From positions 8,977,580-9,041,579 of the forward strand of contig OY720344.1 in NCBI GenBank assembly GCA_963082975.1: DNA of 64,000 bases. The letters run 5' to 3'. Under the pieces are notes generated by a model. The model was not told where the DNA came from and made no database searches. It saw only the letters and a list, made by a program, of their open reading frames with translations. This DNA comes from Labia minor. Lineage: Eukaryota > Arthropoda > Insecta > Dermaptera > Spongiphoridae. The position numbers and the translations under genes are program-made. Shown here in pieces: positions 37,101-47,454 of the stretch (position 1 is its first letter; each line of letters begins with the position of its first letter).

Positions 37101-38283
37101 ATAAATATAAATAAAATCAAATTACGAAATATATATTATGTTATATCCACAGGCAGACTTTTCTGTCTTTCTGTGCATTAATAAGTTCGTTTAAGTGTAT
37201 GTTTTATGACTATACTTTTTTAATTTATGTTCTTTTAATCATTTGAACGGCGGCTCGCTGAACCAGGTATTAATATTAGCAGCCTAACCCGATAAGAAAT
37301 AATTTTTTTTAATAACCAAGGGGCGGCTCGGTGAACCACTACTATATATAAAAGTAAATAGAAACACATGTTAAGATCGACTAACCACCGATTTTTATAG
37401 CTCTATATTTTGAAAAAATATACCTTTCTTTAATTCAAATTACTTAATTATTAATCAGCGCCGGTTAAAAGGGGGGGGGAAGTCGGGCGACTGTCCAGGG
37501 CGCCAAATTTTGAGATGCTTGGGGCACTCAAATCTCTAGACCGGCCCTCTTATCAATAATATTATTTTTACACAATTTTTAATTTGTTTTAGATTCTTCT
37601 ATCTCTTCCAATTCATTATCTTCAGAAAATTCAGGACAGCTGATAAATAATAGTAAGTGAAAAATCTTTTTAGAAGTGTGTTATCAACTTATCAACCAAT
37701 TAATAATAAATAAACAATTCAAATAAATAAATATATAAATATAAATATATATATTACTATCAGATTTATCAGGGATATAATCACGTATTTTTCTGAGATT
37801 GTTTTCTCGACGTTTCGGCACCCATTTTGGCGCCATTTTCAAGAGATTATTTAGGTGGGAATATATTTTTGGAATTCTGGGTTTTAGTCTGTGTGACCAA
37901 CAGTTAATATCGGGATTTTGGGTTGATAGGTTGAGTGGTTTTGTACTCACTGCGTTGCTGTGGAGCTCCGAAGAATCCTGGACAGTCAGCCTCGGGCTGT
38001 TGTCCAGTGCGGACGTGTGCCAGTTTCAGGATTGCCCAGGATTCTCCACAGCAACGCAGTGAGTTCAAAACCACCCAACCTATCACCCCAAAATCCCGAT
38101 ATTAACCCTTGGTCACACAGACTAAGACCCAGAATCCCAAAAATATTCCCACCTAAATAATCTCTTGTAAATGGCGCCAAAATGGGTACCGAAACGTCGA
38201 GAAAACAATGTTACAAAAATACGTGATTATATCCCTGATAAATCTGATAGTAATAATAACAATAGCATTCACGGAAATCTAAA

Positions 38284-38322
<39 letters not shown>

Positions 38323-38420
38323 ACGTTAAGATACGGTGACAGGTGAACTTACTGCCGTTTATGAAATTATGAATAATTTTAATTGATAATTTCTAATTCT
38401 TTTTTTCTATTTCAGGTTAA
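31172..38420 (+). CDS. Small secreted Ser-rich peptide encoded by micro-exons
   Basis: Five short exons: 31172-31217, 36307-36351, 36423-36467, 37593-37652, 38416-38420. Every intron is GT-AG and phase 1, and internal exons are 45, 45 and 60 nt, so each is symmetric. The joined frame is 66 residues: a signal-peptide-like start (MKFIYYIFIIAYILL), then NNNAEETYCQTFSST, EAPFGNEISIENSSS and a Ser/Asn-rich segment ending GQLINNS, with one cysteine. I do not recognise the family. A signal peptide followed by tiny symmetric exons recalls micro-exon genes for rapidly evolving secreted effectors, such as salivary or venom proteins. That link is inference. No exon is long enough to show as an ORF. Intron 1 (5.1 kb) is full of transposons. 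The second codon of exon 5 is the stop. Confidence 0.65.
31424..32050 (+). mobile_element. Helentron/HINE-like element, family 1, copy B
   Basis: Near-complete: starts TTTTTACTATCTCGCCAGAG, has a CT/GT microsatellite at 31542-31582, and ends GCGAGATAGTCGAGTGGAGA then CACTCCAGCTTA. It lies in intron 1 of the secreted-peptide gene. Confidence 0.8.
32447..33319. mobile_element. Foldback DD41D mariner-like element (413-bp arms)
   Basis: Two arms, 32447-32859 and 32907-33319, are near-perfect reverse complements around a 47-bp loop. The ends AAGGGTGTCCCAAAATTAAC are flanked by TA (32445-32446, 33320-33321). Each arm carries the transposase C-terminus; the minus-strand frame from about 32914 to 32552 reads WFQQDGATCHTA to SCDLTPLDFFLW with 41 residues between the two catalytic Asp, then RGGHLPDVLFH. 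The N-terminal part is missing. Not autonomous; as RNA it would form a long hairpin. Confidence 0.9.
33605..33875. mobile_element. Palindromic MITE
   Basis: Inverted arms of about 110 bp surround ATTTGCTTCCATTT-like centre sequence; for instance GTGTGTGCGCTCAAATTATA at about 33700-33720 reappears inverted from about 33757. The arms diverge by a few bases. No coding capacity, family unknown. Confidence 0.75.
34195..35025. repeat. Unclassified repeat-like region
   Basis: TTATAAGGGTTTTATC near 34224 and an inverted ACAAAATTCCCTTATAAAT near 35000 look like terminal repeats. Inside are a (TCTG)n tract at 34253-34270 and a GC-richer block at 34520-34660. A second inverted match lies at 34886-34905. 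Boundaries are uncertain; it could be one transposon or two. Confidence 0.35.
35130..35790 (+). mobile_element. Non-LTR retrotransposon, 5'-truncated 3' end
   Basis: Coding in + frames: VEKFKYLDSVITKDN, ARLQSGSACYHAIEGLI, ILPVVLYGCEAWSITLGDES, then RRLRWAGYVARMGEERMAKN. A single frame change comes near the C-terminus, ending KNFRVP and a stop at 35774. A (GATA)n tail follows. This YGCEAW and RWAGHVARM arrangement is the C-terminus of common arthropod endonuclease/RT LINEs. The best preserved of three copies; truncated in the RT. Confidence 0.88.
35800..36300. other. Intron sequence, nothing assigned
   Basis: Moderate-complexity DNA with a doubled CAAATGTCAGG motif near 35840 and a G-run at 36220-36233. 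No coding or RNA signal recognised. Confidence 0.4.
36650..37345. mobile_element. Long-TIR element, family T, with extra 3' module
   Basis: Contains TTTGCATATAAATCCATTGG, the inverted pair around TTCGGATTGGATATAG / CTATATCCAAACCGAA (36770-36835), and a second module TTTTCTTAATTTAAAATAGG to CTCGCTGAACCAGGTA. Both modules recur in the same order at 39140-39755, so they travel together. It lies in intron 3 of the secreted-peptide gene. Confidence 0.6.
37457..37549. mobile_element. Short GC-rich transposon remnant
   Basis: CAGCGCCGGTTAAAAGGGGG and CTAGACCGGCCCTCT look like imperfect inverted ends around about 90 bp that include GGGCGACTGTCCAGGGCGCC. Probably an internally deleted DNA transposon. 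Confidence 0.4.
37755..38260. mobile_element. Inverted pair of Penelope-type pLTR fragments
   Basis: Two ~220-bp inverted arms (about 37755-37980 and 38030-38258) meet head to head. Each arm contains, in one orientation, TGAAAATGGCGCC..GGTGCCGAAACGTCGAG, the same layout (UUGAAAA, helix, GAAACG) as the hammerhead-like fold of the Penelope pLTR at 9089. No RT lies between the arms. Likely two facing pLTR remnants of a second Penelope family. Confidence 0.55.
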
Positions 38421-38886
38421 TTTATCTAAGTTAAGATGAAACATGAAATACAGATGATTTATAAAAAAGTAAATATTATGAATAATAGTAGAGAATTATC
38501 ATTTTCTTAAAATAATTAGTTTCAATAATAAAATGATAATTGATAGAGAAAATATTTTATTTTAAAAAGCATCATAAATCATTTAATATTTAAATAATAT
38601 AAGTTCATTGATTTTTAATTTTAATCTTGTTGTGCTTACTTATAAAACAAATCTGGAGTATCTAGCAAATTTGAATTGATTAATTAACATATATTATATT
38701 TAAATTAAATTTAATTAATTAAAAATTATAAATTAAGTATAATTGAATTAGATTAATTAATTAAAAAATTTAAATTATCAGTATATTAGAAGAAAAACTA
38801 TGAAAGAAATATATAAATGAGAATTATAATTTAAAAAAAACAAACCAAATTCAAAACAAATGAGTAAGATTAAAGGAAATATTAAA

Positions 38887-38922
<36 letters not shown>

Positions 38923-40040
38923 AGTTGAGTTTAAATACAAAAATTATTATTAGCAACGTACAATGTTGGAATGTTGCTAATCAAAGGCAAGCAAAACGTA
39001 TGATGTGCAAAATAGGCAGGGCAGTCCGACAAAATTCTCTCCAAAAGCTCTCATGTGACTCATAACCAGAAATTTTGTTCGTAAACTTTAAAACGTAAAC
39101 TTAAAAAAAAAAACTTAAAACTTAACTTTAAACTTTTAAACGTAAATTTGCATATAAATTCATTTAGATTTGATTTAGCTACCATGTTTAATTCATTTGG
39201 CCACCAGAGGACTTCACTTTAAACTGAAATAGAAGACTCAATCTCGAAACCCGAGGTTCCACTGTAATCAAATTAGATAAGAAATTCCTGTTTTCAATAA
39301 ATACCATTATATAACTTGTAAAATACGTTGAAGAGCCGATAGTATATAATTAGAAAATTTATTACGTTTTAAATTCTTATTAATTATTATTTAATGTATA
39401 TTTTATCTTATCTTATTATTTTACCAACAATTGTATAAATATATATATATATTTGTATTTTTGAAATATTAAACCGCTTGAAGAACTTTTTTGAAATTCA
39501 CACTTTAGATAATTTTTATAATTTTTTCTTAATTTAAAATAGGGAATTTAAATGACCTCAGCAACTACGTCAAACAGAGCTTCCTTAAATACAAATTATT
39601 ATAAATATAAATAAAATAAAATTACGAAATATATATTATGTTATTTCCACAGGTCATACTTTTCTGTCTTTCAGTGCATTATTACGTACGTTTAAGGGCT
39701 GTATGTTTTATTACTATTTAAATTATTTGAACGGCAGTTCGGTGAACCAGGTACTTATATATAAATGTGAAAAATATAATTATTATTTTGCTAAATTGAT
39801 ATTCAATCAATTGATTTTCTAAAGAGATTTGAAATTGTGAGATGATAAATTTAACGGGAATAAAATATAATCATCTCATAATCTATCACTGGAATGTGAC
39901 ATGGCCAGGAATAAATAAAAAAAAATTATTATTTTCTAGATAATTAATTATTCATTCGATGCTATTAAGTAAAAGAAGGGGTTTTATAAAGAAAAATAAG
40001 ATTTAGTTTGTTAATCAATCTATAACTTGATGAACGAAAA
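38421..40040. other. Intergenic region upstream of gustatory receptor 2
   Basis: Holds a decayed 3' piece of the Helentron-like family 1 (38654-38780), an (AG)n tract at 38889-38920, and a family T copy at 39140-39755. No gene seen. Confidence 0.5.
39140..39755. mobile_element. Family T element, second two-module copy
   Basis: Repeats the TTTGCATATAAATTCATTTAG segment and, at 39515-39755, the AAATAGGGAATTTAAATGAC to GGTGAACCAGGTA module found at 37020-37290, with about 10-15% differences by eye. Confidence 0.6.
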
Positions 40041-43000
40041 ATGGATTTTTTTGAAGCGTTGAATCCATTTTTCAGGGTTTCACGAATTTTAGGATTAAGT
40101 ACACTCCATGTTGGAGGAGAGCCCTTTAATAGGCTGTTATCTTTATCGAAAAAAAAATTTATTCTTTGCCTCGGATTTTTATTGATTTTACCTCCGTTGA
40201 AAATATATTTTTCTTATATATCGCTTCAAAAAAGTGTCCATAGTTTTGCATCATTTTTAAAATTTTTATGTAATTTTTTTGGATTTATAATTATTTATGG
40301 GTCAATTCTTTTGAAATGGAGGGATTTTAAAGAACTTATAGAAGTATTTATTAAATTTGGTGACGAATCAATTTATTGGCAGAAAGTATTCAAAAAAATG
40401 AAAAATCTTTCATTCATCCAATTAATCTTGAATTTCATATTCAATATCACATTTTATATTTATAAATGTGCAATTTATACAATTAATTCAAAAATGATAT
40501 TTTGGCTACAATATTTACGATATTTTGATATGATTATAATGAATATTATCACTTTTCATCTCGCATTTACTTATGTAATATTTGTTTTATTAACAAAATA
40601 TCATTTACAAAATATCAATAAAAATTTAGATGAAATACTTTATGGAGGTATACTAAATTTATAATATAATATTTTACTTAAAATTAATTTATCCATGCCT
40701 TTTTTCACATTTCTCTCATTTCTATCTTTGTTATTTTAAATTTAATAATAATCAATAATATTCGATATTATTAAATATTTTTACCGACCGACGATAAGAA
40801 AAAAAGATATTGTTTCCACACCAAATTTCACATCTGGAGATTTTTACATATCTCCACTAATCATGCATTTTGTTAACAGAAAAAAGTATTTTTAGCATGA
40901 TGTCTGTCCGTCTGTCCATTGTGTCCGTATAGACGTGTACAGCATGGACGGCTCAACGGATTTTGATAAAATTTGGTATATTTACTTAATGCATCAGTAG
41001 CATGAATTCAATAACTTTCTGTGTATATCCGGAAACTGGAAGTGGTTTACAAAGTATTAATTTTATATTCATTGTCGGAAAATATTTCACATAAAATATA
41101 GTAGTAATTACTAATTGAGTAATTAAACTAAAAATAAAAACCATGATAATATAATTTAGTCATTTTAATTTAAGTTTTATTGATATTTTTTATATACTTT
41201 ATATATACATAGTACTTGGAATACAGAGCTATCGCTCGACCCTTTAACAAATTTATAAATTAATTATTATAAATATAAACTTTAAAAATTTTACAATTTT
41301 TTAATTATTTTTTACAATTGTTAAATGGGTTTTCTAAAAATGACCCATCAAAAATTTGTTTCCTAAAATGGTACAAATTAATTAAAATAACTTGATTTTC
41401 ATTTCAAGATGAAAAATATATTCGAATTTACTTGATAAAATATTTGATCCTATATTATATATATATATTTGGGTATGTTGTTATAATTAGATGATTCAAT
41501 ATTATATTTATCATAGTAGCAATAGCTTATAGACTGTTTCGACCAAGGATTATTACTGATAATAAATTCTAAAATTATATTGACACCTGTACTTGTCTAT
41601 ATTTTAATTAAGAAAGGAGGATTAAGAAAGAAGGTTATATATTTTTCTTTTTTTTTATATTAGGGGGACCGGAAAGTAATGTCGTTTTTACCGACCGACG
41701 ATAGTAAGGGAGGTATTGTTTTCATTTTACATTAAATTCAAACAAATAAATTTTTAACAAGTTTTTATTTTCAAACAATTATATAATCACCCCTGTTATC
41801 AACAACTTTTTGTCATCTAGAAAGCCAATTTTCAATGCCGGGTCAATAAAACTCAATTGTATTTTGAGGAAAATATCTGGAGATGGACATCATTCAAATT
41901 TTCATATTTTTTTCCACTTAAAAAATGTTGTAGCGTTCGGAATAAATGGAAATCCGATGGCCCAATATCAGGCGAGTATGGTGGGTGAGGCAATACCTCC
42001 CATTCCAATTCATTAATTTTTTCCAAGGTTCGTCTTATGCAGTGCGGCCATTTATTATCATGTTTCAGAATAACACCTTTTTATGGTGTGAATTTCAAAA
42101 AAAAAATCCTTAGAGCGGTTTAATATCTCAAAAATATACAAATATATATATTTGCTAGTATAATAAGATAAGATAATATATATATATATATAATGTTTGG
42201 AAATAAATTTATGCCAAATCGTAGGTCGGTTCTTTGCCCGGTTACAGTTCGTATTTTAATTTATCTAATATTATAGAAAATAATATATTCAATGATGAAT
42301 TTTTTTTTTGTTTTCGTTCAATTCAACATAATTTTCTATCTATTTATTTTTTCCTTATAATATTTTTTTCTAGTTTAAGATGATTTATCTATTTTTTTTT
42401 CCTCTAAATAACATATTTTTATTAATATAAATATTATTTCTAGAAATTATATTTTTTTTTAGAGGATAAAGCACTTCAGTTGAAAGATCGTTGGGCTGTA
42501 GATAGAAATTTATCTCCACATACATTTATTAATAAATTAGCAGCAACCCATATTTACATTTGTGATTCAGTTGATAAAATAAATTCCACTTTAGGAATTA
42601 TTATTCTTTATATTATGACAGCATCATTTGTTTCGATTACAATTGGAATTTTTATGATCATTTATTCATTTTACTATAAATTTGAATTTTTCTCAACAAT
42701 CGATTTCGTATATTGGATGATAATTTATATGATTAGCTTATTAATAATTGTTCAATCATGTTCTATGGCACTTAACGAGGTAATATTTGAATTTTTTTCT
42801 CTCTCTCTCTCTCTCTCTCTCTCAATATTTTTTTTAATTAATTGAAATGAATTTATTTTAGAAGGATCATACAGTGATATTAGTACATAATTATCTACTA
42901 AAAGTTAATTCACCAGAAATTAAAGATAGTGTAATTATATATATTTAATATTAATAAATAATTTAATATAACAACAACAATCGACTGTCTTAGCAGTTTG

Positions 43001-45282
43001 AATCATCATTAATAATGTTCAATTAATTTTTATTGCGATCAGGATAATTTTCGATGTTGAGATTTTGATGTTTTTATACGTTTTGGAGGTTCTTGAATCA
43101 TTTTCACTAAGGTTGAGAAAAATGTGTGTGTGTGTGTATGTACACCCTCCATTCCAAAAGAAACCGAACTTTTTAAAAAAAATAGTACCACTAATGCCAT
43201 CTGTTGTAATATTTTACCCGTAGATGGCTTAGTCCCTCATTGACAACTGGTATAAATTTCATGATATTTGGATGCATACAACAAAAGTTATTGTGATTCA
43301 AATGTCAGTGTGTTTTGTACATCGGTCGGAAAATGAGTTTCAAACAAAGAGCTGCAATTGATTTTTGTGTTAAACTTGATAAAACTTTTACTGAAACGCA
43401 CCAAATGCTACAAAATGCATATGGTGATGATTGTCTATCTCGTACGCAAGTTTACGAGTGGTTCGGGCCATTCAAATCGGGTAGAGAGACGCTGGATGAT
43501 GACGAAAGATCAGGCCGTCCCAGAACCGGATTTTTACGATTCAAAAAGAATTATCCACAAAGAATTTGTTCCACCTGGCCAGATAGTGACTGGAGAGTTT
43601 TACTTAGGCGTCATGAAGCGTTTGCAGGCAAGAATTCGTCTTATCCGGCCAGAATATCGAGAAATCGGCAGTTGGACTCTTTTGCACGATAATGCACCAT
43701 CACATCGTTCGCGACTTGTAACTGAATTTTTGGTAAAAAATCACGTTATTCCTTTGCATCATTCGCCCTATTCACCAGATCTGGCTCCGTGCGACTTCTA
43801 TCTGTTCCCTAAACTGCATTTGGCGATGAAAGGAAAGTGGCACGAATCGATTGAGCCATTGAGAAGGCGACGATCGACGTCCTAAATACCATTCAAAGAA
43901 CGGACATGGAGAAGTCGTTTCACAACTTGTTGGAGTGTGTAAATTTGTGTATCGATGCAGAAGGGGAATACATTGATCAATAAAAATGATTTGTTCCAAA
44001 ATGTACATTGGTTTTTTGTTTTTTAAAAAGTTCGGTTTCTTTTGGAATGGAGGGTGTATGTAGACAAGATTACGCAAAAACGGTTTGAGCTAGAATCATG
44101 AAATTTGATGCATGGCCATTATTCAAAATTTGTAGTTTTCTATCAACTTTTGAGAAATGTAGCTCAACCGGAAGAGGGTCATTTCCTACAACATTTTGAT
44201 TTTTTTTTCCTCTAAAGTGACCGTAAAAATAAAGATATATGTTTGATAATTTTTCACATGATTAAAAATTGTATAAAACTGCTATATATAGAATTTCAGC
44301 TTGATTGAATCGCTGAAAATTCCAGAATTAATTTTTTAACACTGCAAATCTCACGTGACGTGGTGCCATCAACAAAGAGCCAAACATGCGCTGGTTTAAT
44401 AAATATTATTTATTAATTTTAATTTATAATTTATAATTAATTAAATTTAATTTAAATATAATATATTATATTATTTAATCCAATTCAAATTGCGAGATAG
44501 TCGAGTGAAGACACTCCAGCTTATTATTTTAATTAAATAATAATTTAGTCTATCTATTCATTAATTGTGCTTGAAAAGTAAAAATAATAAGACATAATTA
44601 TTATTATATTATCAAAGAATAATAATTAAATTTAGAATCATTTAATAATTAAACTAGGATTAAAATGTAATTTACTAAATTCAATAATTAAAATAAAAAT
44701 AAATATTGATAATTAAATTAAATTAATATTATTAATAAATTTGATACTTATGTTTCAGTTTAGGAATAAAACATGAAAATTATTTAAAATTGTATTTATT
44801 CATTTTTAAAACATTATATAATTTCATTGTTTTGAGAAAAATATTATCTCTAAATATAATATTTATTTTAAATTAATTATTTTAATTAATTACTAAATTA
44901 TTTCAAATTATTATTTATTTTAAATATATTTTTATTTTTAATTTTAAATATTTAATTAATAATGATATTAATATTATATAAATATTTTAATCTAAATATT
45001 AAATAATTTAGTTACAGCTGTTTTCTCTTCAAATGATTCATAAAAATATTGACTTCACAGCGTGTGGATTCTTTTCTTTGGATTACACATTGATTACAAC
45101 GGTAATTTATTTTCTTTCTTTTGTAATTTAGTAGTATTATTAATATTTATGTAAAACTAGTATATTAATAAATAAATAATATATTATGAATTATTACACA
45201 AGTATATTAAATATTGTTTTAGATTGTTGGTGCCACTACTACTTATTTAATTATACTTCTTCAATTTCAATTATCATCATAA
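40041..45282 (+). CDS. Gustatory receptor (7tm_7)
   Basis: Five exons: 40041-40647, 42463-42779, 42862-42930, 45012-45101, 45223-45282. GT-AG introns with matching phases give 380 residues. Seven hydrophobic segments are visible. The conserved ending is complete: LQLFSLQMIHKNIDFTACGF..LD..LI in exon 4 and TYLIILLQF (368-376) in exon 5, the insect gustatory receptor signature. It is a plasma-membrane ligand-gated channel of chemosensory neurons. The exon pattern of the 3' half (69, 90 nt) equals that of the receptor at 25854, so they are tandem paralogues, although sequence has diverged strongly. The ligand is unknown; the Gr43a-like branch is only a guess. Introns 1 and 3 carry transposons. 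Confidence 0.92.
40778..41205 (+). mobile_element. Helentron/HINE-like element, family 2, longest copy
   Basis: Starts TTTTTACCGACCGACGATAA; includes CACCAAATTTCACATCTGG, the GTCTGTCCGTCTGTCC microsatellite and the AAACTGGAAGTGG block. The 3' subterminal repeat and hairpin are missing or decayed. In intron 1 of gustatory receptor 2. A further 5' end lies at 41686-41728 and a 3' end at about 42205-42250. Confidence 0.7.
41665..42085 (-). mobile_element. Mariner transposase fragment
   Basis: The minus strand reads EWEVLPHPPYSPDIGPSDFHLF, then LQHFLSGKKYENLNDVH and a WQKVVDN-like end, with a stop inside: a mariner transposase C-terminus. The nearby end GGGGGACCGGAAAGTAATGT is a mariner-type terminus. 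A 40-bp piece of Helentron-like family 2 is inserted next to it. Confidence 0.75.
43028..44522 (+). mobile_element. Helentron/HINE-like element, family 1, copy C, split by a mariner
   Basis: Lacks the first ~20 bp (starts TTTTATTGCGATCAGG) and ends GCGAGATAGTCGAGTGAAGA then CACTCCAGC. A 914-bp mariner sits in its GT microsatellite at a TA. In intron 3 of gustatory receptor 2. Confidence 0.82.
43143..44056 (+). mobile_element. Mariner (DD34D) with internal deletion
   Basis: Near-perfect inverted ends CACCCTCCATTCCAAAAGAA, flanked by TA at 43141-43142 and 44057-44058. The transposase starts with ATG at 43333: MSFKQRAAIDFCVKL and VYEWFGPFKSGRETLDDDER up to GRPRT. A deletion of several hundred bases follows and the frame changes to DSKRIIHKEFVPPGQ..LLHDNAPSHRS..YSPDLAPCDFYLFP, with 34 residues between the last two catalytic Asp. 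The first catalytic Asp is lost, so it is non-autonomous, yet the ends look fresh. Confidence 0.92.
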
Positions 45283-45483
45283 AATGAAGAGTTTTTAGAG
45301 GAAAAGTTTATTTCAAATATTTATATAATATAGATGGAATAAATAACTATGAATATTAATAATATTAATATTTTAGAGAATGAAATATTAACAGCATTTT
45401 ATGAAATTTTGATGATTTAATTATCATAAATTAATATAATATCTACTTAAATTTTAAGAAAATCTGAATCTCCTCCCAATCAT

Positions 45484-45702
45484 TTTTACTATCTCGCCAA
45501 AGATAGTATTGCGATCACGAAAATTTTTAACACTGCAAATTTCACGCGCCAACACGTGACGTGGTGCCATCAATAAAGAGCCAAACACGCGTTAATTTAT
45601 TAATTTTAATTTATAATTTAATTAATAAAATTTAATTTAAATATAATATATGTTAATTAATCCAATTCAAATTGCGAGATAGTCGAATGGAGACACTCCA
45701 GA
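45484..45702 (+). mobile_element. Helentron/HINE-like element, family 1, copy D (short)
   Basis: Both ends are kept (TTTTACTATCTCGCCAAAGA.. and GCGAGATAGTCGAATGGAGA..CACTCCAG) but about 400 bp of the interior, including the microsatellite, are missing. The right arm of the inverted duplication has the empty site near 54786, which fixes the boundaries and shows no target-site duplication beyond the T-run. Confidence 0.85.
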
Positions 45703-45993
45703 TTTTTTTTGTTGGTTAAATAATGATTGTTTCAATGTCCACTAGATGGCAGTTGTTAAAACTGAAATTGAGATGAAATTAATTATAAATAAAAGATTTT
45801 TATTATTTTGAGTTGTTAATTTGTTTAATTTTAATAATAAATTGATTAAAATAATTTAAAGAAAGTATATATCAATGGTATAATTGATGTAATTGAATGA
45901 GAAAATGTTTAAATCTATATTAATTGAGTTAGATTGAAGATAGTATAACCTTTAAGCAATGATTGATAGGATAGATGTGATGGAAATGAAAGC

Positions 45994-46155
45994 ATACTTA
46001 CCTGGCGCAGGGGTTACCATGATCAAAAAGGTGGTTCCCTCATGGCGAGACCTGTCCATTGCACTTCGGACGGGTTGACCTGTGCGATTGCCCCAAATGT
46101 GGGCAACTCGGGCGCGTAATTTTTGATAGTCGGGTCTGCGTACGCGCTAACCCGG
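45994..46155 (+). ncRNA. U1: U1 snRNA, copy 1
   Basis: A 162-nt sequence with all U1 landmarks in order: ATACTTACCTG at the 5' end (pairs with 5' splice sites), stem-loop I, stem-loop II loop ATTGCACTTCGG (U1A site), stem-loop III, Sm site AATTTTTG, and a terminal stem-loop CGGGTCTGCG..ACCCG. The loop I sequence is GATCAAAAAG, whereas copy 2 has GATCAAGAAG; that G is normally conserved in the U1-70K binding loop. So this may be a variant or decaying copy. Confidence 0.93.
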
Positions 46156-46387
46156 ATCTTTATATTAATAAAATATCAAATATCAATATTAATTTAATAA
46201 TTTAATAATTTAATTAATTTAATATATTTATAAATATATATATATATATATATATGTACTTTTGTACTTATTAATATCAATTTTGTGTTTTTTTTATTAT
46301 AGATATAGATATAGATAGATATAGATATATTAAATATATTATTATTATTAAAACTTTGAGTACCGATTGTAACTCACTTGCAGTGTT

Positions 46388-46905
46388 TATTAATTGTTTA
46401 CAAAAACGGAAGCTTCAAGGGATTTGGTTAAAACTTTACCAGTCGATTCCTTTTTTAATTCCATGGGACTATTAAATAAAACAAATGGTTCGGTTACTTA
46501 TAGTTTCCGAGATAAAAATTATTAAAATTTGCATATAAATCCATTGACATTCAATTTACCTACCATGTCTTATTCATTTGGCCACTATAGGACTTGGCTA
46601 TTTTTTTTTTGGGGGGGGGGGGGAATCAGTTCGGTATAGATATCTGAAAATTAATTAATTAAATAATTTTCTTATAAACAAACCGAATCGAAAATTAGTG
46701 AATAAGTGAATTCGTTAATAAAACATTAAATGGCTGCTCATTCATAACTAGTTTATCTGTAAAATTTTAATAATTTTCATCTCGTAAACTAGAAGAGACC
46801 AAGAAATATTGTATAAGAAAAGTTTCTGTGGAACTAAAAAAGGAATCCACTGGCAAAGTTTCATCCAAATCACTGAAACTTTTGTAAACAATTACCGAAA
46901 ATTTA
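46388..46905. mobile_element. Long-TIR element, family T, full-length
   Basis: Inverted ends from TAATTGTTTACAAAA (left) to TTTTGTAAACAATTA (right), including GGATTTGGTTAAAACTTTAC and CAAAGTTTCATCCAAATC. TIRs are ~120 bp, containing ATTCCTTTTTTAATTCCA/TGGAACTAAAAAAGGAAT. A G-run and AAACCGAA/TTCGGTA segments lie inside. No ORF. Confidence 0.75.
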
Positions 46906-47454
46906 ATTAAAATATAGGTATTATTTGAGAATTGCGCATTTGTGGAGCTACACGAGGTGGACATATGGCGGATATTAATTTTTGTGGTTAAATTTCATAC
47001 AACTTACTTTAATGACCAATTAAAAATATTTTGAAATCAATGCAAATGTGTATTTTATTTAAGGATTAAAAAAAACGTCCAATTTAAGAGACTTTAGTTT
47101 AATTCCTTCTTGGTTGATCACTTTTGAGTAAGATATTTTTTTTTCGACTGTTAAATTGTTTATCTCGTACCATATTAATACTGACAACACGTTCTTTTAT
47201 TGTATAATTTCTGTATTCTGTATAGATCTCCTCAGAAAAATGAACATGGTTTAATAAACCAATGTTTCATTTATATCATCATAGGACATCTTAGTTTAAT
47301 AAAAATAAAATGGGCTACCTTATAAATAGTATCAATAAAATAAAAAACTACTTTTTAGGGATATTTACAAAGAATATAAAGTAACAAATATGTCAAGAAA
47401 TAAATAATTCTATAAAATATGTGTTTTAATAATAAAAATAATAATTTATCTTAA

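Larger units (their letters stand above)
45370..46381 (+). repeat. Inverted duplication, left arm, carrying U1 snRNA
   Basis: Matches the reverse complement of about 54133-54890. Shared blocks include TATTAACAGCATT near 45390, CCACTAGATGGCAGTTG at about 45740, the U1 gene, and GAGTACCGATTGTAACTCAC at 46358-46377. The arms differ mainly by small changes and by the Helentron-like copy D present only here. Confidence 0.85.

Noticed and set aside
37799-38180. Four overlapping frames of 60-88 codons
   Set aside because: They are mirror images of one another across the inverted pLTR-like palindrome.
43358-43885. 175-codon alternative frame of the mariner as a separate gene
   Set aside because: It is the second half of the same transposase, out of frame after the internal deletion.
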